A stretch of DNA of 64,000 nucleotides from Zhengitettix transpicula. Its lineage: Eukaryota; Arthropoda; Insecta; Orthoptera; Tetrigidae. Numbering within the stretch: position 1 is the stretch's first letter; each line of letters starts with the position of its first letter. A program made the translations under genes and the position numbers. The notes below the pieces were generated by a model. That model searched no databases and had not been told where the DNA came from. It saw only the letters and a list, made by a program, of their open reading frames with translations. Positions 23,298 to 35,262 of the stretch are shown piece after piece. The stretch covers positions 212,766,746 through 212,830,745 of the forward strand of contig CM073590.1 in assembly GCA_037074705.1 (NCBI GenBank), in the 5' to 3' direction.

Positions 23298-24191
23298 TTA
23301 TATATGTTTGCGGCAGTGGCGGGGGTAGGTGGTCCTCTGATTGGCTGGCGCCTCAGTCTGCGGCGGGGTGTCGCGCGCATCTCCAGCTGGCTTCGTGCAG
23401 CGGGTGTTGGTGCCGCCCACCGCATTCCCGGCGGGGTCGGACGCGGGAGTCGCATTATCGGCTCCCTTGTCCTGGGAAGTTCCAGCGTCCCGAGCTTGGG
23501 CTTGTCGTCTCAGACCGGCGACTAGTGGTCCCCAGGCCCGGCTGAGACCGAACCCCGTGTCCCTGTTCAGGAGGTTGTCCTGCAATCTTATCTCCACTGC
23601 CTCTAGTAGCACACTGTCCCAGTAGTTATTGGCGTGGCCTAGCAATCTGGTATTTTCCCGATTTATCCGGTGTCCGGTTACAATAGCATGCTCGGCCACT
23701 GCGGATTTTGTCGGTTGTTTTAGTCGCCACCACCTCAGGTGTTCGGTCATTCTCTCCTCCACCGTTCTTATAGTCTGGCCAACGTATTTTTGGCCACATT
23801 CGCACGTGACCTCATACACACCCGGTGTTCTAAGGCCAAGGCTATCCTTAGTTGGGGGGAGGAAACTCCTAATTTTCCTCTGAGGCCGAAAGACAGTTCT
23901 GACGTCATGCTTCGCCAGGATCCTGCCTATTTTTCCCGAGGTGCTACCCGCATAGGGGAGGAAAGCCACTTTCTCACTCTTCGGCTGTTCAATATTCCTC
24001 AGCTTCCTGCCCCTTATCGCCCTTCGAATCTGTTCCTCCGAGTAGCCGTTGGCGCGAAAGGTTCCTCTGAGAAATTCAATTTCTCCCTTTAGGCTTTTCC
24101 CATCGGAGATGGTACGGGCCCTATGTATTAGCGTACTCAGAACTGTGGACTTTTGGGTGGGGTGGTGGTAACTGCTGGCGTGCAAATACAA
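23298..24191 (-). pseudogene. Penelope-like GIY-YIG endonuclease region, 5'-truncated ORF2 end
   Basis: A 297-codon open stretch. Residues about 1-60 (YLHASSYHHPTQK, then GYSEEQIRRAI) match the thumb/linker region that follows the reverse transcriptase in Penelope-like proteins. Residues about 123-220 form the GIY-YIG endonuclease: GVYEV near 124, a CECG pair at 130-133, YVGQT near 136, the conserved Arg region RTVEERMTEH, a SAVAEH..VTGH block and the LLEAVEI helix carrying the catalytic Glu near 197. The last ~70 residues are translated inverted arm. The frame is intact over the endonuclease domain, but the reverse transcriptase is missing and no proper start exists, so it cannot mobilise itself. 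Confidence 0.9.
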
Positions 24192-24410
24192 GTCCGTATG
24201 AGGACAAGGGAGCCGATAATGCGACTCCCGCGTCCGACCCCGCCGGGAAGGCGGTGGGCGGCACCAACACCCGCTGCACGAAGCCAGCTGGAGATGCGCG
24301 CGACACCCCGCCGCAGACTGAGGCGCCAGCCAATCAGAGGACCACCTACCCCCGCCACTGCCGCAAACATATATAAGGGGATCCGTTCAGACAACTCGGC
24401 ACTTCGCCAG

Positions 24411-24438
24411 AAGATGATGACGCTGAATGTCATCGAAA
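24411..24438 (+). ncRNA. degenerate hammerhead-like core, right arm
   Basis: AAGATGA, hairpin TGAC/GTCA, GAAAC, followed by CGTCG...CGACG that could form stem III. No NUH triplet is correctly placed after this stem, so cleavage is doubtful. Penelope-like elements are known to carry hammerheads in their pLTRs. Confidence 0.4.
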
Positions 24439-24493
24439 CGTCGCGTGCTATCGACGAGTTTACCCGGCTGGAAGCCCGAGAAACTTTTACTAA

Positions 24494-27400
24494 TTAATAA
24501 TTAGTCTAATATTTTAGATATCCTTCGATATTTAAGTTATATTTTCCAAGTTTTGTGAATAACTTTATTATTATCCGTAAATTTTCCATTTTTCCCTGTT
24601 TTTCTTTTAAAAAAAACTTTTAGAATCACGCTATAGCAATTGGTATTCCGGTCAGAGCAACATAACTTAGGAAACGTAACTTTATCGCACCACTACTGCC
24701 ACGAACATGGTTGATCTTCTCACAGATATCCGCAATAACCCTCATTATATCAAGCTGATTACATCGGTTTGTTCACCGGCCTAAAGGATGTTTGACATTA
24801 CACGCAGGTATCGTTATTTCACAAAACATTACAGTTTAAAAAGTATAGCATATTTATTGAACCTCAATAGACCAATTTGTATTTCCTAAAATTATCCTTG
24901 TATATTAATTTTTTCTCGAAATCTGTAAATCACGTACCAGGCGGGTCTTCATAAATATGCAACACGCAACGCAGAGCTCCACAGAACACGCTGTCAAAGT
25001 TACGCTTACCTTACAAACATATTAAATACTACTTAGAAGTGTTAAACATAAAAAGTAATCCTCATGAACTTATACAATAATAATATTAGTTACATTTTAA
25101 AGGATATACACTTAAGAAGGGAAAATACTTATATTATATTAAAGTTAATGTGCCCAAATAAACAGAACAACGGCCAATTTGTCTAAAAATTAAAGTTGGA
25201 TTATTAGAATAAAACAAAAAATTATTTTCAATCATGCGAAGATTTGAATTAATATCATAAAATATAAATTATAAAATCTTGCAGTTTTGTGTATTTGATA
25301 AATTAGATTTCCAAATATAAATTTATTATTATTAAAAATGGCTTTTAAAAAGGAAGCTACGAGTATAAAATGAGTAACATTTCTATTGTACACAGTTAAT
25401 TTTAACAAAATAAATGTAAGTGTGTAATTGAAATTAATAGTGATATGATACATATCAATTAATTTAATTATATCATCAAGGTACGGTAAATTTTGTTCAA
25501 ATTATGACTGCCGGATTTAACATTTAAATCAATAGGATTAGAACGAATATGTAACATTGTACTCATCAGTTTTGTGAAGTAATTATTTTCCCTATCAAAG
25601 AATTTAAAACATTTTGCCCGCCAAAAGTATGTACGTTTCTCAATTTTGTTTTTAAAGCTTGTTTTATTTGGTCGTTATATGTAGAATTACAGTCTAAAGA
25701 GTTCATTTCATAAATACTTAATTCTGTCTTTGATGTTTTTACAAATTTTAAATTGATCATAGATTTAAAAACAACACCACCACCGAAATTATCAAATAAT
25801 TCAATTAATTTATATTGTATGTTGTAATGTTAGGTAAAACTCATTTTCTTTCTCTGTTTTAACTGATAAATTATTTAAATACATTATTTAATTCAATATA
25901 ATTTTGACATATTTGTAAATAAAATTTTATTTTATTCAAATCTATAATTATTAATAACATATTTAACTAATTATCGTCAATTTTACATTTCTAATTTATT
26001 GCATAAATTTTACTTATTTACGTCTATTACCTGATAAGATCCTAAAATAGTGGAAGAAACGTCGTAACATTGTAATTATTTTTATGACAAATTGACCGTT
26101 TTGCTGTTTATTTATTTAAATACTTAGATAGTTTAACACAGTTACTCAGTTGGAAAACTCTAGATGAAGAACGTAGAAAACAATACAGTATTTATATTTC
26201 AAGTAACTTATTAGAAATATTACAACTACCGTTAGTGAATTTTTAAACATCAACACAAAAATTTGGTTTCTTCGATAACATGAGCCTTCATTACCATGAT
26301 GAATGGATGTAAGGTTAAATCATCAATCCTAGAAAGACACATGCAATACGAGGCAGTAAAGCAATATGCTGTACGTTTTCTGAGATATATAACTAAGCAA
26401 CAATTAAATGTTTCAGATTAGGGAACTTGTCTGAACTGAACGTTTACAATTTCAAAAAAAGGAATCTCATGGATACTTTTAATATTTTAATAGTATGTAC
26501 CGACCACATTAGACAACAATCTACTGAATCTGTAAACATAGGCACATTTTTAAATAGACAAAGTTAAGTACAAAGTACAGTTTTCTACTGAAATTTCCTG
26601 TACTAACACTTAAAAATCATTGATTATTAATAATTAATTATTCATGTTGTCAATGACTGATTCAATATGTTTATTTATTCGTATATCTTAAAAAGATCCT
26701 CAAAATTCTAGTAATTAATAAATCAATCAGTAATTATAATTTTACAACACCATAGTTCCTCTCGAACGTGAAAATTATTTTTATAGATTAATAGAAACAT
26801 AGGGAAGGAAATTGGTTCCATGTTTTTTTGTTACCGATATAAGTTGTGGTCAGTAGTTCTTGTTTTATCTTCTGCCATTGGTGTAGTAAACGCATCCGTT
26901 TCAGTACGTCCTTCAGGAGACATGAAACCCCGTAAAACCTCCACAGGGAAGTCACGTGATATAGAAGAGAAGGCGACAGAGCGTTGCCAGTTGAGGTGTT
27001 CTTTTTCCTTAGAAAGAAAAAAAGTGGCGCTTTGTCTTCGAGACACCTCGTCTGAAATCTTCTAACTTACGATGATGTTAGTTTTGCTTCTTCTGCGAAC
27101 TCGTTGGAGGTAAATCTTAGTTTATAGTGTCAAGCGGAGAAATAGAGGTTCGTAAAAACTATCAAAAACAGATTATTAATTGTCAGTATTATTCTGTTTA
27201 ATTTAATTCACATTTTATCTTAGTCGTATTTTTAATTGCGTAGTCAATAATATTGGCAAAAAAGGGGAAACATGTTTATTCTGCTATTTGAACATATTGT
27301 TTCAATCAATCTGAATATACGTTGAGAACATTAAAAAAGGGAAATTCATTGCTATTCGCTTATTACACTGTTAAACATTTCGTTCCAAATATCTTATTAT

Positions 27401-29829
27401 TAACTAATTAATTCACTTTTTAAGAATCTCGTTATAGGCCTACTTAAAATGTCCGTACACGTTCACCTATGGCGTGTCAAGAGCGTAACAGTTTTTCTGA
27501 GTGATTAATGTTTTCTTAATAATTACCAAAGTATTTTATTACTCACAATTTTGTATTAATAAAATTGAATTCTAATTTTTATTTTAAAAGTTCCCCACGT
27601 TATGCCGTCAATATTGTTTATTAAGACTCTCAATTTCATAAATATAATTACTTAAACTTACTATTAAATTTTTATAGGTATAATTTATTTGAATTTAATA
27701 CAAAATTTACTTGTTTGTTAAATTATTGATGCCAAAATATTATACAATTTATCCAAAGTGCGCACTGAAAAATCAGGGTGGAATGCGAAACAAACTAGAG
27801 TGAAAAAGGCTTCTGAAAATTTCTTAAATAAATGTAATATAAGACTACCGCTGTATTCGCTTATGTAAAGTTCAGCCTTCAAGTCCTCTTCCTTTATCGA
27901 TCACTCAATTTCAGCCACACATTCCTCTACAGGCTCGTTGCAATTTATTCATCGCCTTCAAAACTTATTTGATCTGATGCTCTCCAGTTCTCAACCATCT
28001 GGATTAGCATAACAGCATAGTTTTGTCTGCACCCAGAAGCACTTTCCCAAAACTCGACCCTCTGTCTCCGACCGTCCATTCCTTTTCACCAACAGCTTCT
28101 TTGCTGTCTCCCAAGAATCTGAACATCTCGCTGACCCTTTCAGTTCCTCTGACAAGTGACCACCCGCTGCGTGGGCGAGACTAAAAAACTGGCCCTTCGC
28201 AGAATTTCGCTTCCCTGTGTCATTTTTTTTTACGAAAGAAAATTCTTGTTCCCTTGATACTCACTTTTTACATGGTGTTAAGGGAAATAAGGAAAATTTT
28301 ATCCTCCAAAATTATAAATGAGATACACGATCACACCACAATATATAATCAATATAAAAATGTAATCAATGTAATGTTTTTAAGTATAATTAAATTAAAT
28401 AAGAATAACAATACACTACTTTATTTTATATATCAACTTCAAACAAAACACAAAACATGACATACTCGTAAATCGGTAGAATATTGTTTGGGGCAGAACA
28501 CCAGGCAAAATATATTTGTGTTTTTTGAATATGACAGAAGACTTTTGAATTTACCCCTCATTAATTTCTCTTTTTGACTGCTATGACGATTGTGCTGCGA
28601 AACGTGATGTACAGGGACCGAGATCCACTCAATTATTTGGAAGTCGTGAGCGGCTACAGAACTGGGGCAAACGAAACTTCATGACGGGACTCATCTCCTT
28701 CTCGTAAGCCTCACTAGTCCCCACTCTCCAATTTCTTCCTCGGTTCTTTGACAGCGGAATTCAGTTTCGTGATCTTTTACTTATATCTGTAGTCCTCCAT
28801 TCCATCACTGACTGCTTGACGGTTTCAACTCTGTAAATTCACCTCTCCAATAACCACAGAGGTTACTTATACACCTCTCTTCTAGAAGGTCTCATGTTCG
28901 ACTTTTTTCAAACTCTATGTGTACATTTGGCAGCTATAGCGCATGTTCATGGACTCTTCGAGCAGGCAGTGACACGATGAAACCGATCACAGTTCCTGCA
29001 TTTCGCAGATCCCAAATCATGCCATGAATATATTGCCAAAAAAACATATTTAAATTTAATCTTAACACAGGGAAGATTAATATTTAGAAAATAATATAAC
29101 CATTAATGAATGATAATTCGAAAAGGAAGTATCTAAGCAATACCGAGTGTCATGTGCGCTAACTTGAATGTGTAAATCCAAAACCTCAAAGTTAAAACAA
29201 TTATGTTTATTACCGTCGACACAAATTATTATTATTTTATGTGTTTACGTTGTTAAGTGTATTAAGCGAGCCTGCACGCTGGTCCTTTGTGGAAGGGAGC
29301 GCTCCTTTGTCCAGACTAATGTGAGTGCAGCCCCACTCGCGGACTCAGAAGCCCATTACTTAGTCTCCATTGAGAGACTCTCGTACAAGAATCTCAAGTT
29401 GTTAGGCTTCAAGTTTATACATCTCTTAACAACGGACCAATATCTATTTATATATTGGGCAGAGTAACAGAAAATTTCTCAGGGAAGCCTAAGAATATTG
29501 ATACCGTGGTGTAGAATACAAAAAATGAACGGCTGTGTGGCTGGCTACCAACTTCGTTTATCCGCCATTAGGCAATACCGCTAATGTACTCGTGTTCTCG
29601 GTTCAACGTCCTTGAAACTTTCTTGGAAGTCCGTCCTCTCATACATTATGGCGTCTGTCATAAGTAAAGACAGAGTATAGGAATACACCAGGAGATATTT
29701 GATCGTGACTCAAGTAAATCAAGACACTCAAGAGTGAGAGCGTTGTCACCATCATCGAGATGCGATAACTTTCACTAGTAGTGAACACGTGACGCGAGAA
29801 AAAAGATATCGTAGGAACTGAAATGTGTG
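24494..29829. other. long AT-rich stretch, no convincing gene
   Basis: Mainly AT-rich DNA. A pyrimidine-rich segment (27890-28220) and a mixed segment (28560-28990) stand out slightly but contain no recognised domain or repeat shared in the window. One small frame with a signal-peptide-like start is listed separately at 26820. Confidence 0.4.
26820..27065 (+). CDS. small ORF with signal-peptide-like N-terminus, unverified
   Basis: The 81-codon frame begins MFFCYRYKLWSVVLVLSSAI, a basic then hydrophobic start of the length of a signal peptide, ending near VVNASVSV. A basic, Ser/Thr-rich part with three later Cys follows. No family is recognised. Against a real gene: codon use is not clearly biased, an antisense frame of 71 codons overlaps, and no promoter or splice context was found. 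It could equally be a chance frame in a slightly GC-richer patch. Confidence 0.2.
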   Translation: MFFCYRYKLWSVVLVLSSAIGVVNASVSVRPSGDMKPRKTSTGKSRDIEEKATERCQLRCSFSLERKKVALCLRDTSSEIF

Positions 29830-30180
29830 ACAATAAGATAAAATAGCCAAATTACAGACAAAATGAAGTGATGATACAACTAGCACACAACGTTTCTGGA
29901 AACTTTATTCCTTTCAATACGTGTTAAATAGCCTTGGATTTTTGAGTTTGTCAGTTTTATTGAGCGGTGTCACTCTTAGCTCTTGTGTTTTTTTATCACC
30001 TGAAGAAAGGCTGTCAGTTGTATTGAGCGGTTGTCTCACTCTGAGCTCTTGTGTTTTTTTAGCACCGAAATAAGGGAACGAAGTTTTACAAACGTTGTGT
30101 GGTATTTATGTCATCACTTCCTTTTTTGTCATTTTCCTATTTTGTCTTATTATTATATTTCGAAACAGGCGTATTACATT
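29830..30180. repeat. inverted-repeat unit of family P2 (hammerhead-like)
   Basis: Both edges carry the P2 terminal text (aaatagccaaattacagacaaaatgaagtgatg at the left; its complement around 30108-30150 at the right). The left half reads CACACAACGTTTC at 29885, and the right half ends with the complementary GAAACGTTGTGTG-type text (acaaacgttgtgtgg). The middle duplicates a segment ending gagctcttgtgttttttt (29975-29993 and 30042-30060). It is the same family as 30370-30540, 34560-35262 and 63001-63860. Confidence 0.7.
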
Positions 30181-30369
30181 TCTATTTTAAATACGTGACG
30201 TCGCAGAGTTGAAGACGATAGAAGAGGTAAATATCATAAGATGAGTTATATGAGTGACGAAGGAGTTCTGAAGATGAAGAAGCAAATTATGTATGGGAGA
30301 AGGAGAGGTGAATATTGGTACAAAAGTTACTATGAGCTGATGAAAGAAACTTGACAGTGAAATGAAAAA

Positions 30370-30540
30370 TTTACGTCTGATTGAAAATTAATAATAAGAA
30401 AAATAGCCAACTACAGACAAAAGAAGTGATATATAAATACCACACAACGTTTCGGGGATTCTTCTCCCTTTCTTCAGGTGCTCAGAAGAGCCTAGAGCGA
30501 CACAACTGCACTCGTCAGTTGACAAAACTCTATGCCACTA
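30370..30540 (-). repeat. P2 terminal unit with the best-formed hammerhead-like core
   Basis: It shares with other P2 copies the run gtctgattgaaaat, aatagccaac, cagacaaaa, and ataccacacaacg. On the minus strand 30477-30438 reads CTGAAGA, hairpin GGGA/TCCC, GAAAC, GTTGTGTG, GTA. The core matches CUGANGA-stem II-GAAA with a GUA triplet. Stem III would be two base pairs and stem I is not evident. Confidence 0.6.
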
Positions 30541-33330
30541 GAATTCGTAAATCAACTTGACAGTGTTCACGCTGATCAGCGTTCAGGACGACCACATCAT
30601 CTCTGCATCCAAATACTGTAGCGAGTCCTGCCTCAGGAGAACGAATCAGCAGCAGAAATGCTCAGAAGCAGATTAAGTACAGATTTCCTCTCTTACACAT
30701 CCCAAATATTCCTAGATTTAAGAGAATCTCATTTTTTTAAAATTGTAATTGATTTAAAAATTAATTCTAGTGGCATATTTAATACTCTTATATTTTTTTT
30801 AAATCTCATATACTCATCATATATAGAGTACCAAAGCTCACCATATTTAATCAAATTTGAGGTAAAAACATTACTGGTGTAACGTTCTTGTTGATTAACT
30901 TACTCAAAATCTGCAGAATTTCAATGTCAATTTATTGATCGCAATCGCTTTCTTATAATACAGAATATCAGTATATTAGAAAAGTTTAAACAATTAATCC
31001 TAAATCTGAGATTCCGACTGAACATGTCAAGAGAAAAATAACTCCAGTGAAGACGCGAAAGAACGGCATTGGATGAAAGAGTTTTACGAGGAAATTGAAC
31101 GTGATCATTAAAAGAAACTAGTATTTTGTACACGACTAATTAGTTTCACCACATCTTAAATAATCGTCACTTTCTTCTTCAGTGATCAATTTAATAAGTT
31201 GTCTTTCAGTTGAAAATATTATGAGAAGGGACGTAACCCTTCAGCTTATGTAATATTTACGCTCGACCTTCATGAAATCTTGATGTGGTAAAACCGTTGA
31301 AACCGCGATTTATGATAATGTACATTAAAGGCGTGACCACCGTAGAGATTATCGTTTCATCTACACAGTCACACACCTACAATGAATATAACTATACTAA
31401 TAAGCACTTTGTCCGTGAACTTCAAACAACGTCTGAGATCTCATTGTGAAAATCCTTTTATAAACTAGGTTTTAAAAATAAGCAAAAGTGTATTAAAATT
31501 GCTTCTAAATTGTCGTTGTATTCGAAATTTCTCCTATAATCCATTATAATAATAACAATATGACAAAATTTAAGTGTCATTCTATTTAAAAACTATTAGT
31601 GTCATGACACACATTGTTTACATTTTGATATTCACTCCAAATAATGACGTAATAACTAGCCACTACCTATTTACGGTTACCTAAATGATTATTTATTAGC
31701 GTCTCTTCTGTGTCCCTTGTAAAACCACTTCATATCAATTAACTCCACTTTCGACCCATGCTCATAACGTCAGTAATTCCCTGACCAGACCACCTAATTA
31801 TTCTATAACGACTTTTAATATGGTTCCACGTCATATCAAACACGTAAGTAATATTCTATTACAATTCAAAAATTTATTTGTAGACACTTCGAACGGGAAT
31901 AGAAGTACCGTAAAATAATGACGAAATACTCAAATAATGGAACAGCTCAGATTTATTGATTCCTTGAAACTTCTAATATGGAAATAGGACACGTAAAATA
32001 CATCATAATTACATTCATATATACTTAATTTCTACTTTCACTTTATACTATCGTTTAGCTAAGTTTTGTTCTTGACACTTATTAGTGCGCCTCTGTCAAT
32101 AATCCGTCTGGTTTAGAGTTCTTGTTTTTTATACGTATTGTTTATTACAGTATAATTTCTCTGTTCTGTATCACTACCGTTTAAGTTGTTAATATTTTCC
32201 CTTTTTCATTTCGTGGTTTTTCCTCTTTTTACTGAGGCAATTAAATTCCCGATCAATTCAGCTAATAACATTAAGATATTGACAACTAAAAATAGTAAAA
32301 TACATTAATCGTGAAAAACAAATAATACGCCATTAATTGGCCTAAACATGGTTAATACAGTTTTCGTTTACCATTGTAACGTAATAATTCAGTGATTCCA
32401 TACGTTCTTGGTAGGGAATTATATGGTACCATATGTATACGCAGAAGTCCGGAAATTTACTTAAATAACGGGCCGGTGGTTTCTAAGCGCAGAACTGTCG
32501 TCCCAGATGTGTTCCTTAAGTTTGAGATTAATAAAAATAAAAGATAAATACGCGCATTTTATTTACCTATTTTATTTTGCCGATGGGTAAATAACAAAAT
32601 TCCCATATTTATATTGACAAGAGAACGCCTAAAATTATATAAAAAGCCGCATAAAATTGGTATTATTTTGATACTTGATTTCGTGTATGTATAAAAGTTT
32701 TTGTATATAAAAAAATATTTATAATGTTGGTGTTATTAGATAAATTATTGTATGTTTTCTGATGATAATGACTGTTGCTGAAAGGTACTTGTATTAAATA
32801 TGTGAATTTATAAATAAACAATAAGAAGGAGAATTTTGGTATTTTAAATAACTTTCAATGGAAGAGAAAATGTTTGAAAGAAATGTACCCCCCACAAGAC
32901 TAATTGTATATTCAATACCCGTACAAATAGAACGTGTTTTTTGTTACGGACACTTAAAGTATTTCCTGGTAAGCTTCTTTTGTAAGATTACAATGCATTC
33001 ATTTGTTTTCAAACCTTTTGCTTCTTCAGCTATTTTAATGTATAGTAATATTGCTCCTGTTGGTTGAATTATGAGGATTTCCTTAATGTAAATTCCTAGT
33101 AAGAGAGAGAAAGAACTGAATCAGACTTACTGGCTCAAGCGGAAAACATTTTGATAGAATCTCGGAGTAATTACGGCATGAGATAATTCTTGTGCAAATC
33201 TCTATTATTACGCGTCACTCGGAAACTCCGCTACGTAACTTCGCAGCTCGTTAAGGTTATTTAGCTCGGTACTTGTTCTTCGAAATAAATTTTCTGAACG
33301 TCATATTTTACAAGGGATCTCTCTCTTTCT

Positions 33331-33335
<5 letters not shown>
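30541..33335. other. AT-rich stretch, no gene recognised
   Basis: No shared repeats or coding-like frames. The longest frames are 66-74 codons in AT-rich text. Confidence 0.4.

Positions 33336-33370
<35 letters not shown>
33332..33370. repeat. (CA)n(TA)n compound microsatellite
   Basis: Six or so CA units followed by about 13 TA units. The minus YIYIYI and CVCV frame is an artefact. Confidence 0.9.
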
Positions 33371-33374
<4 letters not shown>

Positions 33375-33712
33375 AGTATAATTAAAAAATTGCGTTTCAA
33401 TATAATTACTGTTTGTTGTCAATAGAATAAAATTTACAAACAATATCATTCAACATATAAATTCAAAACTCAACTCAATTTTTTTCTGTGTATACGGAAT
33501 CATTGAAATGACATTTAAAAGAAATTATTTTAAATTTCTTTGAACAATCGGCATATGTAATTAATCTCCGGAATATAAATCAACTCAATGTTTTTGAAAT
33601 TCATTAAGTATCTCGATTACCAATACAAAATTACTACTTCTATAAATTTCATATTCTCATGTAACAAATTAAAGTACAAGTATTGCTCATACTTCACATG
33701 TTGATGCAGTAA

Positions 33713-33913
33713 TCTGGAATTCGCGAAGAAATAACCAATATCGATTCTCCACCTGGAGACCTTGGCATCTCTTTAAGACAGCATGGGTTTCCATGGCAAC
33801 AGAACAGCGATGCCACATACTTGTTTGCAGAAGTTATCAATATAAGAATGTTGTCAATACGATCCGGCATAAAGCACCCTTTCAAACGGATCTGTCAGAT
33901 GCAGTTTATGTTT
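33713..33913 (+). other. exon-like open stretch without ATG, unverified
   Basis: A 67-codon + frame with balanced composition inside AT-rich DNA reads SGIREEITNIDSPPGDLGIS, LRQHGFPWQQNSDATYLFAE and on to KRICQMQ before a stop. The amino-acid composition looks protein-like, but I recognise no family. No consensus donor was found near the end, and an AG at 33709 would place a stop in this frame. It may be a degraded exon or processed fragment. A perfect X-box palindrome lies inside it at 33787-33800. Confidence 0.25.
33787..33800. promoter_or_regulatory. X-box-like palindrome GTTTCCATGGCAAC
   Basis: The 14 bp site fits the RFX/DAF-19 consensus (GTYNCC-AT-RGNRAC) over its whole length. RFX factors bind such sites upstream of cilium genes. 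Here it sits inside the exon-like stretch at 33713, so it may be chance. Confidence 0.3.
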
Positions 33914-34559
33914 TAAGGGTAGAAAAAATATATTTTATTAAGAATTTAGGGCGTAACAATTTCAAAGAAGTTATTTGATAATAAATGAGTAATACAGCTC
34001 CTAAATAATCTTCGCTGCGCGTAAAAAAAATGGTATTCTTTGACCTACATGAATATAAATGAATATTATCTTTACTTTTCGTTATGAGAATTTTTTTTTT
34101 CTAAATATTATTTATATACCATACGATTAGATGTAATTGTCTTCTGCAGTAATGGATTTTGAATTTTATCTGCAAACTACTGTAACATTTGTAGTGTTTA
34201 CTCACATTAGATAATATTTTTACTTACTTTATCTGAGTGTTAAAGTATCTGAAACAAAATATTAAAATTTGTAGCTAGTATTCTACATTGTTAAATAAAT
34301 AGTCATAGAGGCTTACAATGGTAATCGAAGAAGATTTTTTAAAACCAAAAGTATGAGATTGTAGATAATTATAAACAGTTAATCTTTAATTGTTATTGCA
34401 AAATTTCGCAATCTGGTATAATAAAAATATCTTCCCTTAAAAACCTGAAAAATGACAATTTAATAGTTAAGCGTAATTTTCGCATAATTATGATAACGTC
34501 TATCATAATTACTTTTAAATTTACTACCACTTAATTCTGATTTCGAATAAGAAAGATAG
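33914..34559. other. AT-rich stretch, nothing recognised
   Basis: No features beyond AT-rich text. Confidence 0.4.
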
Positions 34560-34578
34560 CAAAAAAGGGAAATATGAA

Positions 34579-34618
34579 TACCACACAACGTTTCTGGGAT
34601 CCTTGTCTCTTTCGTCAG
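34579..34618 (-). ncRNA. hammerhead-like motif, P2 left half
   Basis: Minus-strand order: CTGACGA, a weak stem (GAGA against TCCC), GAAAC, GTTGTGTG, GTA. The core matches CUGANGA exactly, while stem II has lost a pair compared with the right half. Confidence 0.45.
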
Positions 34619-34693
34619 GTGCTGGAGCTCAAAAGCTTTTGAGTGTTGTCAACTGACAAGTGCAGTTGTGTTTCTCTAGGCTCTTCTTAGCAC

Positions 34694-34733
34694 CTTACGA
34701 AAGGGACAAGGATCCCAGAAACGTTGTGTGGTA
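34694..34733 (+). ncRNA. hammerhead-like motif, P2 right half
   Basis: Order: CTTACGA (one core change, G5 to T), hairpin GGGA/TCCC, GAAAC, GTTGTGTG, GTA. The homologous half at 63659-63698 has GGAA/TTCC instead, so both strands of the stem changed together. Confidence 0.5.
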
Positions 34734-35262
34734 TTTATATTACCCATTTTGTCTGTATTGGCTATCTTTCTTATTCATTATTTTCAATCAGACATAATTT
34801 TATTTTAACATTTGACGCCTAGCCTTTAATAGCGCCTTCTATTTCATTTTAAGTTTATATTATGTCTTTTCTCAATTACGTTTAGCTTACATTAGACTTT
34901 AATATTTATTATAGCTTTAAAACTTGGTTTAAACTCTCGAACAAATTTTTTCATATCAATTCTGATTTTGTATTTGTATTTATTTTTAAAATGTTCGCAA
35001 ATATATGCATAGAATTCCGAATAATAATGAATGAACCGAGAGAGTGTTGTTAAATATTTTCGTTATTGCGTATCAAAACTCAATATCCCAGTTTAAGTGA
35101 AAACATTTATTATTTTTACAAAATAAATAGTGAATGGGTGAAGTCAAGAATTTTAATTTTTTATAATCATAATTTTTAAGTCATTATTTAGTAAATATAT
35201 GAAACACAACGTTGATACAATGCAGAACGATCATTTTATTTTTGTTTATAAATTTATCGTTC

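Larger units (their letters stand above)
23161..24493 (-). mobile_element. truncated Penelope-like element between 293 bp inverted arms
   Basis: The arms 23181-23473 and 24201-24493 are nearly perfect reverse complements of equal length, differing by about one substitution. Between them lies the 3' part of a Penelope-like coding region on the minus strand. Penelope elements are known for pLTR repeats, often with one copy inverted, and for a GIY-YIG endonuclease after the reverse transcriptase; both are seen here. The left arm continues to 23161 with the complement of CTACACCGGGAAAAC, a typical element end that the right arm lacks. The reverse transcriptase is absent because the coding region is cut at the right arm junction. 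High arm identity indicates a recent insertion. Confidence 0.9.
34560..35262 (+). mobile_element. P2 element: inverted pLTR-like pair plus ~500 bp body
   Basis: The first 185 bp is a hairpin-forming pair: ataccacacaacgtttctgg at 34579 and its complement ccagaaacgttgtgtggtat at 34716, with cagttgac-type complements in the loop. Each half contains a hammerhead-like core pointing outward. A ~500 bp AT-rich body to 35262 follows. The whole unit is repeated in opposite orientation at 63127-63860 at high identity. No coding region was recognised in the body. The layout recalls Penelope-type pLTRs or small non-autonomous retrozyme-like elements; that class is inferred. Confidence 0.75.

Noticed and set aside
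24121..24497. Several 70-114 codon ORFs in both arms of the Penelope-like element
   Set aside because: Identical peptides on opposite strands come from the inverted arms; they are GC-rich terminal repeat, not genes.
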